From: JAJAZB01 sp965249815
GTDB lineage: Bacteria; Bacteroidota; Bacteroidia; Cytophagales; Spirosomataceae
DNA length: 64,000 nt
Assembly (NCBI GenBank): GCA_965249815.1
Contig: CBDFMV010000003.1
Span: 3,596,001 to 3,660,000, forward strand
Direction of reading: 5' to 3'
This document shows, one piece after another, positions 8,164-16,657 of this stretch (position 1 is the first letter of the stretch; every line of letters begins with the position of its first letter). Under the pieces are notes generated by a model. It searched no databases and was not told the origin of the DNA. It saw only the letters and a list, made by a program, of their open reading frames with translations. The translations under genes and the position numbers were made by a program.

Positions 8164-9125
8164 TTCAGTACCACCTTCGTCGCCCCAAACCCGAATTTTT
8201 CCTTCTGGGCGTCCTGAAAAAACTGCACGTGCGGGTGCTTGCCGAGGCGGCGGTGGAGTTCGTCGCGGAGGCGGTGGTGTCCCACCCCGTGGATGAACGT
8301 GAGGTCGGGCAGAGCGTGGGCGATGGCATTTTCCAGGGTTTCCTCGAAGGTTTTTAGCTGCAAATCCAGGATTTCTGCCGGGTTCATCATCATGGCTTCG
8401 GGCGTGAGTTTCTCAATGTGCAAATCCACCGTCGCGGCGGGTTTGGGCACCAGCGCACGGGGCGTCGGCGTAGGGGCGGGCGTTGCCTCGAATCGTTTTT
8501 CGACCAACTGCTCGACCAGTTCGCGCGGGGCGGCTTCCTCACCGTCGAGCTGGTACAAATGGGCGTCTTTGCCCAGCACGGGCGCTTTTTGCTTGGATTT
8601 GAAAAAAGTATTTAGGCGAAACCGCACCCGTTTTTCGAGCGGGGGCCGTTGGGTCATCATCGCCCCGCGTGAGAAAAGCGCCTGGAACGTAAAAGCCCCC
8701 CAGTTCTCGAAATCTTTCACCGCCAAATCCTGAATCTTCACCGAACTGCGCGGTTTGAGCACGCCGGCCGCCAGCCCACGCAGGTGCGGCTCGGTGCCGC
8801 CGGTGAGCGTGAAAGGCACCTCCCAGTCGGTGTTGTTGACGAGGTGCTGGGCCAGTTCGCGGTCGTTGAGTGGCACAAAGGCGAGGTACAGGCCCTTATT
8901 GGCCAGAATCTCCGAAGACGCCGACTTGCGCTGGGCTTCGAGCGGGGCCGGGCCGACTTTGAAACGCAGCGCTTCTTCGGGCGAAACCACGGCCAGTTCC
9001 CGCCGCTGCACGGGGATTTTAAAGCCTTCCTCGATTTCAATCTCGACGATGTCGCCCGGCAACAGCCGGGTAACGATGCCTTCTTCTTTGCCGCGCAGGA
9101 TGCGGACTTTGTCACCGATGTTCAT
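8160..9125 (-). CDS. DUF2027 protein with C-terminal Smr domain
   Basis: 321 residues. The N-terminus (MNIGDKVRILRGKEEGIVTRL) is a KOW-like segment, followed by a DUF2027 domain (about 80-220). The Smr domain at about 235-321 holds VDLHIEKL and TFIHGVGHHRLRDEL, the DLH and HGxG-type motifs known from MutS2 tails, where Smr acts as a nuclease or nucleic-acid binding module. The MutS ATPase part is absent, so this is not MutS2. The start is fixed by the KOW-like N-terminus. It overlaps the following DUF4403 gene by 4 nt. Confidence 0.85.
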   Translation of the reverse strand: MNIGDKVRILRGKEEGIVTRLLPGDIVEIEIEEGFKIPVQRRELAVVSPEEALRFKVGPAPLEAQRKSASSEILANKGLYLAFVPLNDRELAQHLVNNTDWEVPFTLTGGTEPHLRGLAAGVLKPRSSVKIQDLAVKDFENWGAFTFQALFSRGAMMTQRPPLEKRVRFRLNTFFKSKQKAPVLGKDAHLYQLDGEEAAPRELVEQLVEKRFEATPAPTPTPRALVPKPAATVDLHIEKLTPEAMMMNPAEILDLQLKTFEETLENAIAHALPDLTFIHGVGHHRLRDELHRRLGKHPHVQFFQDAQKEKFGFGATKVVLK

Positions 9126-9137
9126 GGTAGGGTTTTG

Positions 9138-9216
9138 GGGTTTTGAGTTTAGGGTTCAGGGTTTAGTGTCGTTTATTTCAACTAACACTAAACCCTGAAC
9201 CTTAACCTCAAAACCC
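9138..9216. repeat. Heptamer-built palindrome, DUF2279-DUF2027 spacer
   Basis: Arms 9138-9169 and 9185-9216 are complementary at 30 of 32 positions around a 15-nt loop. The plus-strand left arm repeats GGGTTTT, GAGTTTA, GGGTTCA, GGGTTTA, a clean 7-nt period. The right arm ends 2 nt before the downstream gene's stop codon region. Confidence 0.88.
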
Positions 9217-9217
9217 G

Positions 9218-10117
9218 TCAAAAATAGATGGGGTGAAACTTGATCTTCACCCTCGGCGGTAGGCGCGACACGCGCACCTCCAGCGCCGGGGCGGGCACTT
9301 TCAACGTGTTGAGCACGAAAAGCATTCCGCGCACGAAATCGCTGTGGGTCGGAATGCGCGTCAAATCCAGGTCGGGCGAGAGAAAAAACTGCCGGACGGG
9401 CACCCGGCCCAGCCGTTCGCTCTTGCCGGGTTCGGCGGCCAGCATGTTGTCGATGCCGTAGCCCACGGCCAGGTTGAGCATTTTTTTAAACGGACGGGCC
9501 TGCTCGGCGTTGGGCCGGAAGGCGTTCACGTTCACCGACAGCCAGTAGGTTTGCCCGTTGTAATCTTTCAGCCACTGCTCGCTTAGGTTGCGGCCCAACA
9601 CCTCGGGCCGTTCGCGGGCCAGGCGAGTGGGATGCCACGACCATTTTGGGGAAACGCGCACTTCGCCCCAGGTGAGTTGCTGCCCCAGAAAAAGCGCCGG
9701 ACCGGCCACGTTGGCCACCATGTCGCCGACGGAAAAGCCGTAATCGGGCGAAAATCCGTCCAGAATTTCAATCGGCAACTGAAACGCCAGCCCGTTGACG
9801 CCCCCCCACCAGGCGGCCTGCCGGTCGGTGAGGCCCGCCCAGGCATAGGCTTCGCGGCTCACGCGCGATAACTGGTAGGCGGTGTACGTGTGGCCCACTT
9901 TGTCGAGTAGAAACCACTCGCCGGTGTCGTTGAAGGTATCGAATTTTCGCAACGGATGCTTGTACCAGGCCTTGCTCAACCCGTACAAACTGCCCGCGAA
10001 CAGCACCACTTCGCCAGCCACCAGCCCACCGAGCCGGGCCGGATTGGGTTGGGCGTGGGCCGTCGTGAGCAGGCAGTGGGCAGTCAGGAAAACGAGCAGC
10101 CAGCGGCGGAAAGTCAC
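9218..10117 (-). CDS. DUF2279 family predicted exported protein
   Basis: 299 residues if started at GTG 10117, which gives a signal peptide (TFRRWLLVFLTAHCLL, cleavage after TAHAQ). An upstream ATG at 10333 would overlap the preceding gene by 112 nt and precede the signal peptide by 72 residues, so it is rejected. The mature part carries hydrophobic segments (LVAGEVVLFAGSLYGL, GDMVANVAGPALFLGQ) and DKVGHTYTAYQLSR, typical of DUF2279. Role unknown. The signal-peptide codons (10060-10095) again consist of ACTGCCC/CACTGCC-like words. Confidence 0.75.
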   Translation of the reverse strand: MTFRRWLLVFLTAHCLLTTAHAQPNPARLGGLVAGEVVLFAGSLYGLSKAWYKHPLRKFDTFNDTGEWFLLDKVGHTYTAYQLSRVSREAYAWAGLTDRQAAWWGGVNGLAFQLPIEILDGFSPDYGFSVGDMVANVAGPALFLGQQLTWGEVRVSPKWSWHPTRLARERPEVLGRNLSEQWLKDYNGQTYWLSVNVNAFRPNAEQARPFKKMLNLAVGYGIDNMLAAEPGKSERLGRVPVRQFFLSPDLDLTRIPTHSDFVRGMLFVLNTLKVPAPALEVRVSRLPPRVKIKFHPIYF

Positions 10118-10221
10118 GGATGGGGCATTTGGAACCGGGCAAAGGTAGCCAGCGCCGGAGGTTTTCCACGCGCTGCCGGGGCACGGCCCACGGAACGGGT
10201 GTCGTTGCCCAGCAAACCCGC

Positions 10222-10911
10222 CTACAACTCCCGCACCTTCAGGTTCCGGAAATAAATCGGTGCTCCCGCGTGCTTGCCTTGCAGACCAATCAGGCCCTCG
10301 GTTTTCAGATTGTTGGCCGGGCGGTTGAGCCACGCGGGTACGTCGGTGCCGTCGGGGTTTTTCTGAGCCGACGTAAAGTTGCTCAACGCAATCCGGTTGA
10401 CAAGCTGGCCGTTAAGAACCACTTCGATCCGCTTGTCCCGGCAGGTGATCGTGTAGCGGTTCCACTCGCCGGTCTTTTTCACCACCTGCTGCCGAGTGGC
10501 GGCCTGGTGACCAAAAAACGCCCCGCACTGCCACGATTTGGGCGAATTGGCCCACTTTGGGTCGTAATCGTCGGCAATCTGAATTTCGACGGAGTTCGGC
10601 ACAAAGTCCTTCGGGTCGTTGCAGTACACGAACACGCCGCTGTTGGTGCCCGTAGCGGTTTTGAATTCCAGGTCGATGACGCAGTTTTTGTAGGTTTTCT
10701 TCGTCCAGATGGGCTTGTCTTCGCTGGCGGTCAGTACTCCGTCGGTGACCGTCCAGATGCCTTTTTCAAACGTCGCGTCCGAGAGGTCAGTAGTGAAAAG
10801 GGGTTTCCAACTCGCCCCGGACGGGTTGGGGTGATTTTTCCCGTCGGTCTGGGCGAAAACGGGACCGGTCAGGCTCAGGGCCACCAGCCAGGCGAAAGCA
10901 GTTTTTTTCAT
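10222..10911 (-). CDS. DUF1080 (3-keto-disaccharide hydrolase) exported protein
   Basis: 229 residues from MKKTAFAWLVALSL, a signal peptide cut near VFAQ; an ATG 45 nt upstream is ignored because it precedes the signal sequence. The DUF1080 lectin-like fold is recognised from GVLTASEDKPIWTKKTYKN, DLEFKTATGTNSGVFVY, GEWNRYTITCRDKRIEVVLNG and a C-terminal LQGKHAGAPIYFRNLKV. Members are assigned as 3-keto-glucoside or glucan hydrolases. It probably acts in the periplasm on oxidised disaccharides. Confidence 0.87.
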   Translation of the reverse strand: MKKTAFAWLVALSLTGPVFAQTDGKNHPNPSGASWKPLFTTDLSDATFEKGIWTVTDGVLTASEDKPIWTKKTYKNCVIDLEFKTATGTNSGVFVYCNDPKDFVPNSVEIQIADDYDPKWANSPKSWQCGAFFGHQAATRQQVVKKTGEWNRYTITCRDKRIEVVLNGQLVNRIALSNFTSAQKNPDGTDVPAWLNRPANNLKTEGLIGLQGKHAGAPIYFRNLKVREL

Positions 10912-11096
10912 TTGAAAAAAAGAAGGGTTAGCCCCGGCAAAAGACCGGGTGCCCAAAGATAATGACCCACCGCATTTTTACCGGGGCACTTGCTGCGGAT
11001 GCTGGCCGAATGAGAAGTTGGGGAGTTCAGCCGTCTGTTCGCTGATTCAGTAGAAAAAAGAGGCGTACACCCGGTTTCCAGGTAAAAACCTTTTCT

Positions 11097-11104
11097 TAGC
11101 TTTG
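11097..11104 (+). promoter_or_regulatory. -7 element upstream of M43 protease
   Basis: TAGCTTTG matches TAnnTTTG and lies 46 nt before the start codon. The -33 element is weak, so this is a tentative assignment. Confidence 0.45.
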
Positions 11105-11149
11105 CCAAAGTTCGTCCGGTTTTAGTCCACATCAACCAAACCCGTTTGT

Positions 11150-12193
11150 ATGAAAAAGTTTACTTTATCCTGCGCCATGCTGGCGTTGGTGTACGCCGTC
11201 ATTTCGTGTTCAGACCCGGTGCAGGAACCCCAGTCCATAACTCAACGCGCGGCCCGGGAAGGCGTGTTGGGTGACGACGACGGCGGGGAGCGTTGTGCAT
11301 CGATGGACGTGCTCACCCGAAATCTTCAGGAAGACCCCGGTCTGTCGGACCGCATGAAACGCATTGAAGAACTAACCACCCGCTTTACCCTGCAAGCCAG
11401 CGGGGGGGCTTCGAGCGCGGCCGTTTCGGTGCCGTTCAACGGGGTGCTCACGATTCCGGTCGTGGTCCACGTGATCTACAAAACGGCGCAGCAGAACATT
11501 TCCGACGCCCAGATTCAGTCGCAAATCGACGTGCTCAACAAGGATTTCCGAAAAGCCAACGCGGACGTTGCCAGCACACCGGGCGTTTTCCAATCAACCA
11601 CGGCTGACTTTGAGTTGCAGTTTACGCTCGCCAGCGTCGACCGCAAGTACTCGTCAAAAACGTCGTGGGGTACCCGCGACGACATGAAGAGGGCATCCCG
11701 GGGTGGCGTGAATGCCGTGGACCCGACCCGCAAGCTCAACATCTGGGTTTGTAACATCGGCGGGGGGATTCTGGGTTACGCGCAGTTTCCGGGCGGTAAC
11801 GCGGCCACCGATGGCGTCGTGATTGGGCCGCAGTATTTCGGCACCAGCGATGCGGCGGGCAGTGGCTCATTCTACCTGTCGGCACCCTACGACAAGGGTC
11901 GCACGGCTACGCACGAAATTGGTCACTGGGTGAACCTGCGGCACATCTGGGGCGACGCCCGGTGCGGCAACGACCTCGTGGCGGATACCCCCACCCAGCA
12001 AACCTCAAACGGCGGATGCCCGGCGTTCCCGCACGTCACCTGCTCGAACGGCCCCAACGGCGACATGTTCATGAACTACATGGACTACACCAACGATGCC
12101 TGCATGTTTATGTTCACCAACGGACAGAAAACCCGCGCCCGGGCCATCTTTGCTTCCGACGGGCCACGAAGTACGTTCGTCCCGGCTCCCTAA
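11150..12193 (+). CDS. Zinc metalloprotease, M43 (pappalysin/cytophagalysin) family lipoprotein
   Basis: 347 residues. The signal peptide ends in a lipobox (AVISC) with Ser-Asp at +2/+3, a pattern seen in surface-exported Bacteroidota lipoproteins. The catalytic motif HExxHxxxxxH is complete: His255, Glu256, His259 and His265 in HEIGHWVNLRH. A family Met-turn region follows (GDMFMNYMDYT). VVHVIYKTAQQNISDAQIQSQIDVLNKDF is typical of M43B proteases. It should cleave extracellular proteins. Four cysteines around the active site (CGND, GGCPAF, VTCSNG) may form disulfides. Confidence 0.92.
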   Translation: MKKFTLSCAMLALVYAVISCSDPVQEPQSITQRAAREGVLGDDDGGERCASMDVLTRNLQEDPGLSDRMKRIEELTTRFTLQASGGASSAAVSVPFNGVLTIPVVVHVIYKTAQQNISDAQIQSQIDVLNKDFRKANADVASTPGVFQSTTADFELQFTLASVDRKYSSKTSWGTRDDMKRASRGGVNAVDPTRKLNIWVCNIGGGILGYAQFPGGNAATDGVVIGPQYFGTSDAAGSGSFYLSAPYDKGRTATHEIGHWVNLRHIWGDARCGNDLVADTPTQQTSNGGCPAFPHVTCSNGPNGDMFMNYMDYTNDACMFMFTNGQKTRARAIFASDGPRSTFVPAP

Positions 12194-12204
12194 AACCAAC
12201 GGCT

Positions 12205-12232
12205 GCCCTCCCGATTTCGGGAGGGCTTTTTT
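12205..12232 (+). terminator. Terminator of the M43 protease gene
   Basis: GCCCTCCCG (12205-12213) and CGGGAGGGC (12218-12226) form a 9-bp stem with an ATTT loop followed by six T residues. The T run ends at the ATG of the next gene. Confidence 0.9.
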
Positions 12233-12655
12233 ATGAAAACGCTGCTTTTCTTCCTCGTGGGAATGCTCACTTCGCTGCTGCCGGATGAAACCCCGACCTC
12301 GGTTCAACTCACGTTCCAGACCCGGGGTAGCCAGAAATCCATCACCGTCGACGCCCGGCAAACCGAAATCGTCATTAACGGCGAACGCCAGCGCGTGCCA
12401 ACGACCCCCACGCAATGGGCGAACGTCGAGAAGGCGGTGAAGGCATTGAATCTGAACCGGTTGGCCTCGTTGAAAGCGCCCTCGAACCGGTCGCACGCCG
12501 ACGCCGCCTTCGCCGCCCAGGTGCTTGTGACGACCGCCCGGACCACCTACGAATCCGCGACGTTCGACCACCCCAATCCGCCACGCGAACTCGTGGCGCT
12601 GGTGAAGGCCCTCGTTGACGCCGCACCGAAAGCCACAAGGGAGGAATTTCAGTAA
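12233..12655 (+). CDS. Hypothetical exported protein, 140 aa
   Basis: Family not recognised. A short hydrophobic N-terminus (MKTLLFFLVGMLTSLL) suggests export or membrane anchoring. The rest is soluble, with VQLTFQTRGSQKSITVDARQ and a helical segment rich in Ala, Leu and Arg. The ATG follows the T tract of the preceding terminator with one T between, so translation must rely on readthrough or on an undetected promoter. The GGGAGGG of the terminator stem sits about 8 nt upstream and could serve as a Shine-Dalgarno sequence, which is rare in this phylum. Its 3' end abuts a long terminator hairpin. Confidence 0.6.
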   Translation: MKTLLFFLVGMLTSLLPDETPTSVQLTFQTRGSQKSITVDARQTEIVINGERQRVPTTPTQWANVEKAVKALNLNRLASLKAPSNRSHADAAFAAQVLVTTARTTYESATFDHPNPPRELVALVKALVDAAPKATREEFQ

Positions 12656-12657
12656 AA

Positions 12658-12729
12658 GAAAAAAGAAGCGGGAGGACGGAAAAAGGAGTGGTTGCGCCCT
12701 CCGCTTTCCGTCCTCCCGCTTCTTTTTTC
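12658..12729. terminator. Long perfect bidirectional terminator
   Basis: Arms 12658-12682 and 12705-12729 are perfectly complementary over 25 bp with a 22-nt loop. An A run begins the left arm and a T run ends the right arm, so it serves both converging genes. The internal words (GGAGGAC, GGAAAAA, GGAGTGG) are weakly 7-periodic. Confidence 0.85.
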
Positions 12730-12734
12730 TCCGG

Positions 12735-13862
12735 TTACTTTAACGTCATCAACTTCAGGCAAACCGGCGCGGGTACGCTCACCGATTGCCCGGTGTACGT
12801 GAGGAGGCCCGTTTTCGCGTCGCGTTTGAAGAGCGTGATGTTGTCACTTTCCTGGTTGGCGACCAGCACGTACTCGCCCCGGGGGTCCACCAGAAAATTG
12901 CGCGGCGTTTTGCCCATCGTGTCCTGCGTACCCGCCAACGAAATCCGCCCGTCGGGGGCAATGGCGAAAATGGCCAGCGAATTCAGCCCCCGGTTCGATT
13001 GGTAGAGAAATTTTCCGGTCGCGTCGGTGTGGATGTCGGCGCTGGTGTTTTTCCCGGAAAAATCGGCGGGCAGCGTCGCGACGTTGTCCTGAATCAGGTT
13101 GAGCGCACCGGTTTTGGCGTTGCGCGAAAAAACGGCCACCGTCGAGGTCAGTTCTTCAGCGAGATAGGCGAATTTCCCGTCCGGGCTAAATGTAAAATGC
13201 CGGGGACCCGAACCAGGTTTCACTTCCACAAACGACGTGGCGGCCGGTTTCACTTTCCCGTTGGCGGCATCGATTTCGTAAATAAAAACCTTGTCGAGGC
13301 CCAAATCGCAGACGTACACAAAGCGGTTGTCGGGCGCAAGCGTGGCTGAGTGGACGTGCGGCTGATTTTGCCGCTGGGCGTTTGGCCCACTGCCCGAATG
13401 CCGCACGCTGTCGGTGGCCGGGCCCAGTTTGCCGTCGGACAGCACGGGCAGCACGGTGAGGGTTCCTTCGCCGTAGTTCGACACGAACGCGGCTCTTCCT
13501 GTCTGGTCGAGGCTGATGTGGCACGGCCCGCGACCCACCGCCGGTTGCATGTTCAGGAAGGTCAGTTTGCCCGTGGCCCGGTCAAGGGCGTAGGCGCTTA
13601 CGGCCCCGCCCGTGCCAGAAACGGGTGCTTCGTTGACGGCGTAGAGAAACTTCCCGTTCGGATGAAAAGTTAAAAACGACGGGCTTTTCGATTGGGAAGC
13701 CGTCTGAATTTGCCGGAGCGTACCCGCTTTCCGGTCGAATTCAAACACATAAATCCCCTCGCTGCCGCGCACCGAGTACGTGCCAACGTAGAGGATTTCT
13801 TTCTGGGCGTAGCCGCCGACGGCGAGCAGGGCGAGCGCGAAGGTGAGAAGCAAACGGTTCAT
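12735..13862 (-). CDS. Exported lactonase-family seven-bladed beta-propeller (6-phosphogluconolactonase-like)
   Basis: 375 residues from MNRLLLTFALALLAVGG, a signal peptide ending at YAQ; an ATG 15 nt upstream is possible. Repeated propeller-blade phrases such as LTFHPNGKFLYAVNE, VYVCDLGLDKVFIYEID, FTFSPDGKFAYLAEEL and FLVDPRGEYVLVANQESDN match the YbhE/Pgl lactonase family (PF10282). The cytoplasmic YbhE hydrolyses 6-phosphogluconolactone, but an exported copy is more likely to open a sugar lactone in the periplasm. Neighbours are other exported sugar enzymes. Confidence 0.9.
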   Translation of the reverse strand: MNRLLLTFALALLAVGGYAQKEILYVGTYSVRGSEGIYVFEFDRKAGTLRQIQTASQSKSPSFLTFHPNGKFLYAVNEAPVSGTGGAVSAYALDRATGKLTFLNMQPAVGRGPCHISLDQTGRAAFVSNYGEGTLTVLPVLSDGKLGPATDSVRHSGSGPNAQRQNQPHVHSATLAPDNRFVYVCDLGLDKVFIYEIDAANGKVKPAATSFVEVKPGSGPRHFTFSPDGKFAYLAEELTSTVAVFSRNAKTGALNLIQDNVATLPADFSGKNTSADIHTDATGKFLYQSNRGLNSLAIFAIAPDGRISLAGTQDTMGKTPRNFLVDPRGEYVLVANQESDNITLFKRDAKTGLLTYTGQSVSVPAPVCLKLMTLK

Positions 13863-13955
13863 GTAAAAAAGCAGCAAGGTTGGTTTTCCTTCGCAACGCT
13901 ACGCGATAAAATCGGGGGAAGCAAAGGGTGGCCTGGGCAGGTGGTTTCTCCAAAC

Positions 13956-15854
13956 TCATTTTTCAAACAACGGCGCGTGAATCGCCCGCAACGTTTCCAC
14001 GGGAATCTTCACCACCGCCCGGTCGTAGGTCAGCAGGCCGTTTACTTCGCCCTCCACGTCGGTCGTCTGGGTGTACACGGCGGCGGAAACGCCGTTTTTC
14101 TTCGCCATTTCGACCATCTTCGCGTACTTCACGCGGTAGGCCTTGATCACTTCTTCCTGCGATTGGTACGTCTGGTAGCCCCAGTTGCGCTTGTCGGGTT
14201 GCCAGAGGTGGCCCGGTATCGGCCAGCCGATGCCGCCGAATTCACCCACCACGACGACCCGGTCGCGTTTCGGCGCGGGCACGTTGGGCACGGGTTCGTA
14301 GGTGTGGATGTCGTAGAAATCGCCCGCGCCCTGGTCGGTCCAGCCGGAGGCGGCGTTCACGAGGCGGCTCGGATCGAGGGCTTTCACCCAGGCCGCGAGG
14401 CGCGGGTTTTCGTACTGCCCCCAGCCTTCGTTGTGCACGACCCACGTCACGATACTCGGGTGGTTGTGGAGGTTGTTGAGCATCCGGCGGAGTTCGAGTT
14501 CAAACTGTTCCTTGCCCCGCGAACGGCGCAGCACGTCGGCGGTGAGCGTGTCGTTCCGGTTGAAATTCTGGTTGTTCACGAAGCCCGAAGGCATGTCCTG
14601 CCACACGAGCATCCCCAGCCGGTCGCAGTGGTAGTAGTAGCGGTCGGGTTCGACTTTGATGTGCTTGCGGAGCATGTTGAAGCCCGCTTTTTTCAGAAAA
14701 TCCAGCTCGAACACCATCGCCGAATCCGACGGCGGCGTGAGCAATCCGCCCGGCCACCAGCCCTGATCGAGCGGGCCGTTCTGAAACAGCGGGCGGTTGT
14801 TGAGCAGCAAAACGGGCTGCCCTGGCACCTTACCCGGCCCCATTGAAATTTTCCGCATGGCGAAATAACTCGTCACGGCATCGAGGGGCGGGCCGGTCAC
14901 CTCGGCGCGGGCGTAGGCGACGCGCTCGGTTTCGTTGAATCGGGGCCGCGGGCCGGTTTTCCCCTCGAAGGGGTCCTTCACCGGCAGCACTTCCACGCGG
15001 AGGTTGTACAAAAACGGCCGGTCGGGCGACCAGGTTTTGGGGTTCGGGATGGTCAGGAATCCCACGCGCCCGGCCCGCACGAGCGTCGTGGCGACGGGTT
15101 GCGTGCCGTCGAGGGCGGTCAGGCGAAAGGCCAGCGTGGTTTCGGGACCGGGCCAGTTGAGCAGCACCTCCACGCGGAGGCGGCTGGCGTCGAGGTCGGG
15201 CGTGAGGCGGAGTTCTTCGACGTGCTGCGACGGGACGGGTTCGAGCCAGACCGTTTGCCAGATGCCCGACACCGGCGTGTACCAAATGCCGTTGGGCTGG
15301 AGCAACTGCTTGCCGCGCGGCTGCTCTTCATCCGAGGTTGGGTCCATTACGCTCAACACCAGCGTGTTGGGGCCGTTAACGAGGTAATCCGACACGTCGA
15401 AGCTGAAGGCGTCGGAGCCGCCGGTGTGCGTGCCGACCAGCCCGCCGTTCAGAAACAAACTGCATTCGTAGTCCACCGCGCCGAAGTGGAGCAGCACGCG
15501 CTGGGATTTCCAGGCGTCGGGCAGCGTGAATTTGCGCCGGTACCAGAGCCGCTGGCTGGGCAGCAGGCCCTTGCCCACCGTCGAAAGCGCCGATTCCACG
15601 CAGAACGGCACCAGGAGTTGGCCGTCGAACTCGGTGGGTTGCCCGAGGGTTTTGGCCCGGATGGCGTAGTCCCAGAGGCCGTTGAGGTTTTGCCATTGCT
15701 CGCGCACGAGTTGGGGCCGGGGGTATTCCCGCCAGGCGTTTTCGGGCGTGATGGCTTTTTCCCAGCGGGAAAGAATCGGGGCGTTGGGGGTTTGGGCGAG
15801 GGTTTGGAAGGCACTGAAAAAGAAGAGAAGGCTGAGCCTGAGCGGGTTTTGCAT
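13956..15854 (-). CDS. Exported glycoside hydrolase family 2 (beta-galactosidase/glucuronidase-like)
   Basis: 632 residues with a signal peptide (LRLSLLFFFSAFQTLAQ). The order is a sugar-binding jelly roll (about 45-230; NLNGLWDYAIRAK, LHFGAVDYECSLFLNG), an immunoglobulin-like middle domain, and a TIM barrel (about 330-632). The proposed acid/base Glu476 is in WVVHNEGWGQ and the nucleophile Glu538 in VVVGEFGGIG; both match GH2. Substrate cannot be read from sequence. It lies in a run of secreted sugar enzymes on the same strand. Confidence 0.9.
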   Translation of the reverse strand: MQNPLRLSLLFFFSAFQTLAQTPNAPILSRWEKAITPENAWREYPRPQLVREQWQNLNGLWDYAIRAKTLGQPTEFDGQLLVPFCVESALSTVGKGLLPSQRLWYRRKFTLPDAWKSQRVLLHFGAVDYECSLFLNGGLVGTHTGGSDAFSFDVSDYLVNGPNTLVLSVMDPTSDEEQPRGKQLLQPNGIWYTPVSGIWQTVWLEPVPSQHVEELRLTPDLDASRLRVEVLLNWPGPETTLAFRLTALDGTQPVATTLVRAGRVGFLTIPNPKTWSPDRPFLYNLRVEVLPVKDPFEGKTGPRPRFNETERVAYARAEVTGPPLDAVTSYFAMRKISMGPGKVPGQPVLLLNNRPLFQNGPLDQGWWPGGLLTPPSDSAMVFELDFLKKAGFNMLRKHIKVEPDRYYYHCDRLGMLVWQDMPSGFVNNQNFNRNDTLTADVLRRSRGKEQFELELRRMLNNLHNHPSIVTWVVHNEGWGQYENPRLAAWVKALDPSRLVNAASGWTDQGAGDFYDIHTYEPVPNVPAPKRDRVVVVGEFGGIGWPIPGHLWQPDKRNWGYQTYQSQEEVIKAYRVKYAKMVEMAKKNGVSAAVYTQTTDVEGEVNGLLTYDRAVVKIPVETLRAIHAPLFEK

Positions 15855-15885
15855 GGAGGTTGGGGTTTTTTCGGAAAGATGAGAA

Positions 15886-16281
15886 TTACCAAACCGTTGA
15901 TATGAAATCAGGATAGCGCCTAAAATTGGCGTCCGTCGTCACAACGGGAATGTTCTCGTAAAATGCCGTCGCGATCAATAATCGGTCGAATGGGTCGCGG
16001 TGATCGGGAAAGAGGGGAATCTGCTCGTAGGCAACCGTATGAGATGGATCAAGCGGTAGCAGGCGTATCTGATTTTGCACGGTGCGCCGAATTACTTCTT
16101 CCAGGGGATCGGGCAAAATCAATTTGCCGACCTTCATTTTGATGCTCACCTCGAAGAAACTGACGACACTCACCAGAATTTCGTTTTCGACCGCTTCGAT
16201 CAATCCCTTCGCTCATGGGGACAGGGCCGGGTTGTTTTCAAGAAACCAAAGCAGGGCGTGAGTATCGAGCAGGTAGCGCAT
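15886..16281 (-). pseudogene. VapC-type PIN-domain toxin interrupted by an in-frame TGA
   Basis: Reading from ATG 16281, the first 22 residues (MRYLLDTHALLWFLENNPAL) are the normal PIN start with the catalytic Asp6. Codon 23 (16213-16215) is TGA, and the same frame then continues without a shift through AKGLIEAVENEILVS to the end, including Glu in SFFEVSIK and Asp in DPFDRLLIATAF. The likely original codon is CGA, a single C-to-T change. A TTG inside could restart translation at 16203 but would lose the first catalytic Asp. The start overlaps the antitoxin stop (TAATG), as expected for a coupled pair. Unless suppressed, the toxin is dead. Confidence 0.8.
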
Positions 16282-16490
16282 TACATGTACTCGTTAAGAT
16301 CGTCGAGGGGTGCGTCGAAGTCATCGGCCATCCAGATCTTGCCACTCAACACCCCGGCCTGGCGTTTGCGTGGGGTCGGGGGGACTTCTTCGGTGAAGGT
16401 GACAATCACCCGCATGGGCTTGTCGGTGGGAGGTGGTTCCTCCAGGCGGATTTGCCCGTTTTCGTAGGTGCCGGGGATGGAAGTGAGCAT
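16281..16490 (-). CDS. Antitoxin of the VapBC-like pair (DUF2281-type)
   Basis: 69 residues from MLTSIPGTYENGQIRLEE; a longer reading from 16550 has an unrelated N-terminus and is rejected. The C-terminal text GKIWMADDFDAPLDDLNEYM is typical of small antitoxins paired with PIN toxins and probably wraps the toxin active site. The first 30 residues resemble the short DUF2281 domain. The stop codon overlaps the toxin start by one base. A 13-bp perfect hairpin lies just upstream of the start and may be part of an operator. Confidence 0.75.
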   Translation of the reverse strand: MLTSIPGTYENGQIRLEEPPPTDKPMRVIVTFTEEVPPTPRKRQAGVLSGKIWMADDFDAPLDDLNEYM

Positions 16491-16528
16491 GGGAGTGGGA
16501 CTGACGATAAAAAGCCCTTCGAATTTAC

Positions 16529-16568
16529 ACCCGTTCGCCGTTGCCCGCAAGGTTGACGGCGAACGGGT
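16529..16568. promoter_or_regulatory. Perfect 13-bp inverted repeat upstream of the antitoxin
   Basis: ACCCGTTCGCCGT (16529-16541) and ACGGCGAACGGGT (16556-16568) are exact complements with a 14-nt spacer, 39 nt upstream of the antitoxin start. It could be an operator for autoregulation or a terminator; a plain T tract is lacking on the minus strand. Confidence 0.5.
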
Positions 16569-16657
16569 TTTGCAGGGAGGTTGAGATTTTTCGCGAACGG
16601 TTTTGAAAAGTACGGAGAAAGGGAGTAATTGAAGCGGTTTTTAACCCCATCCGCCCA

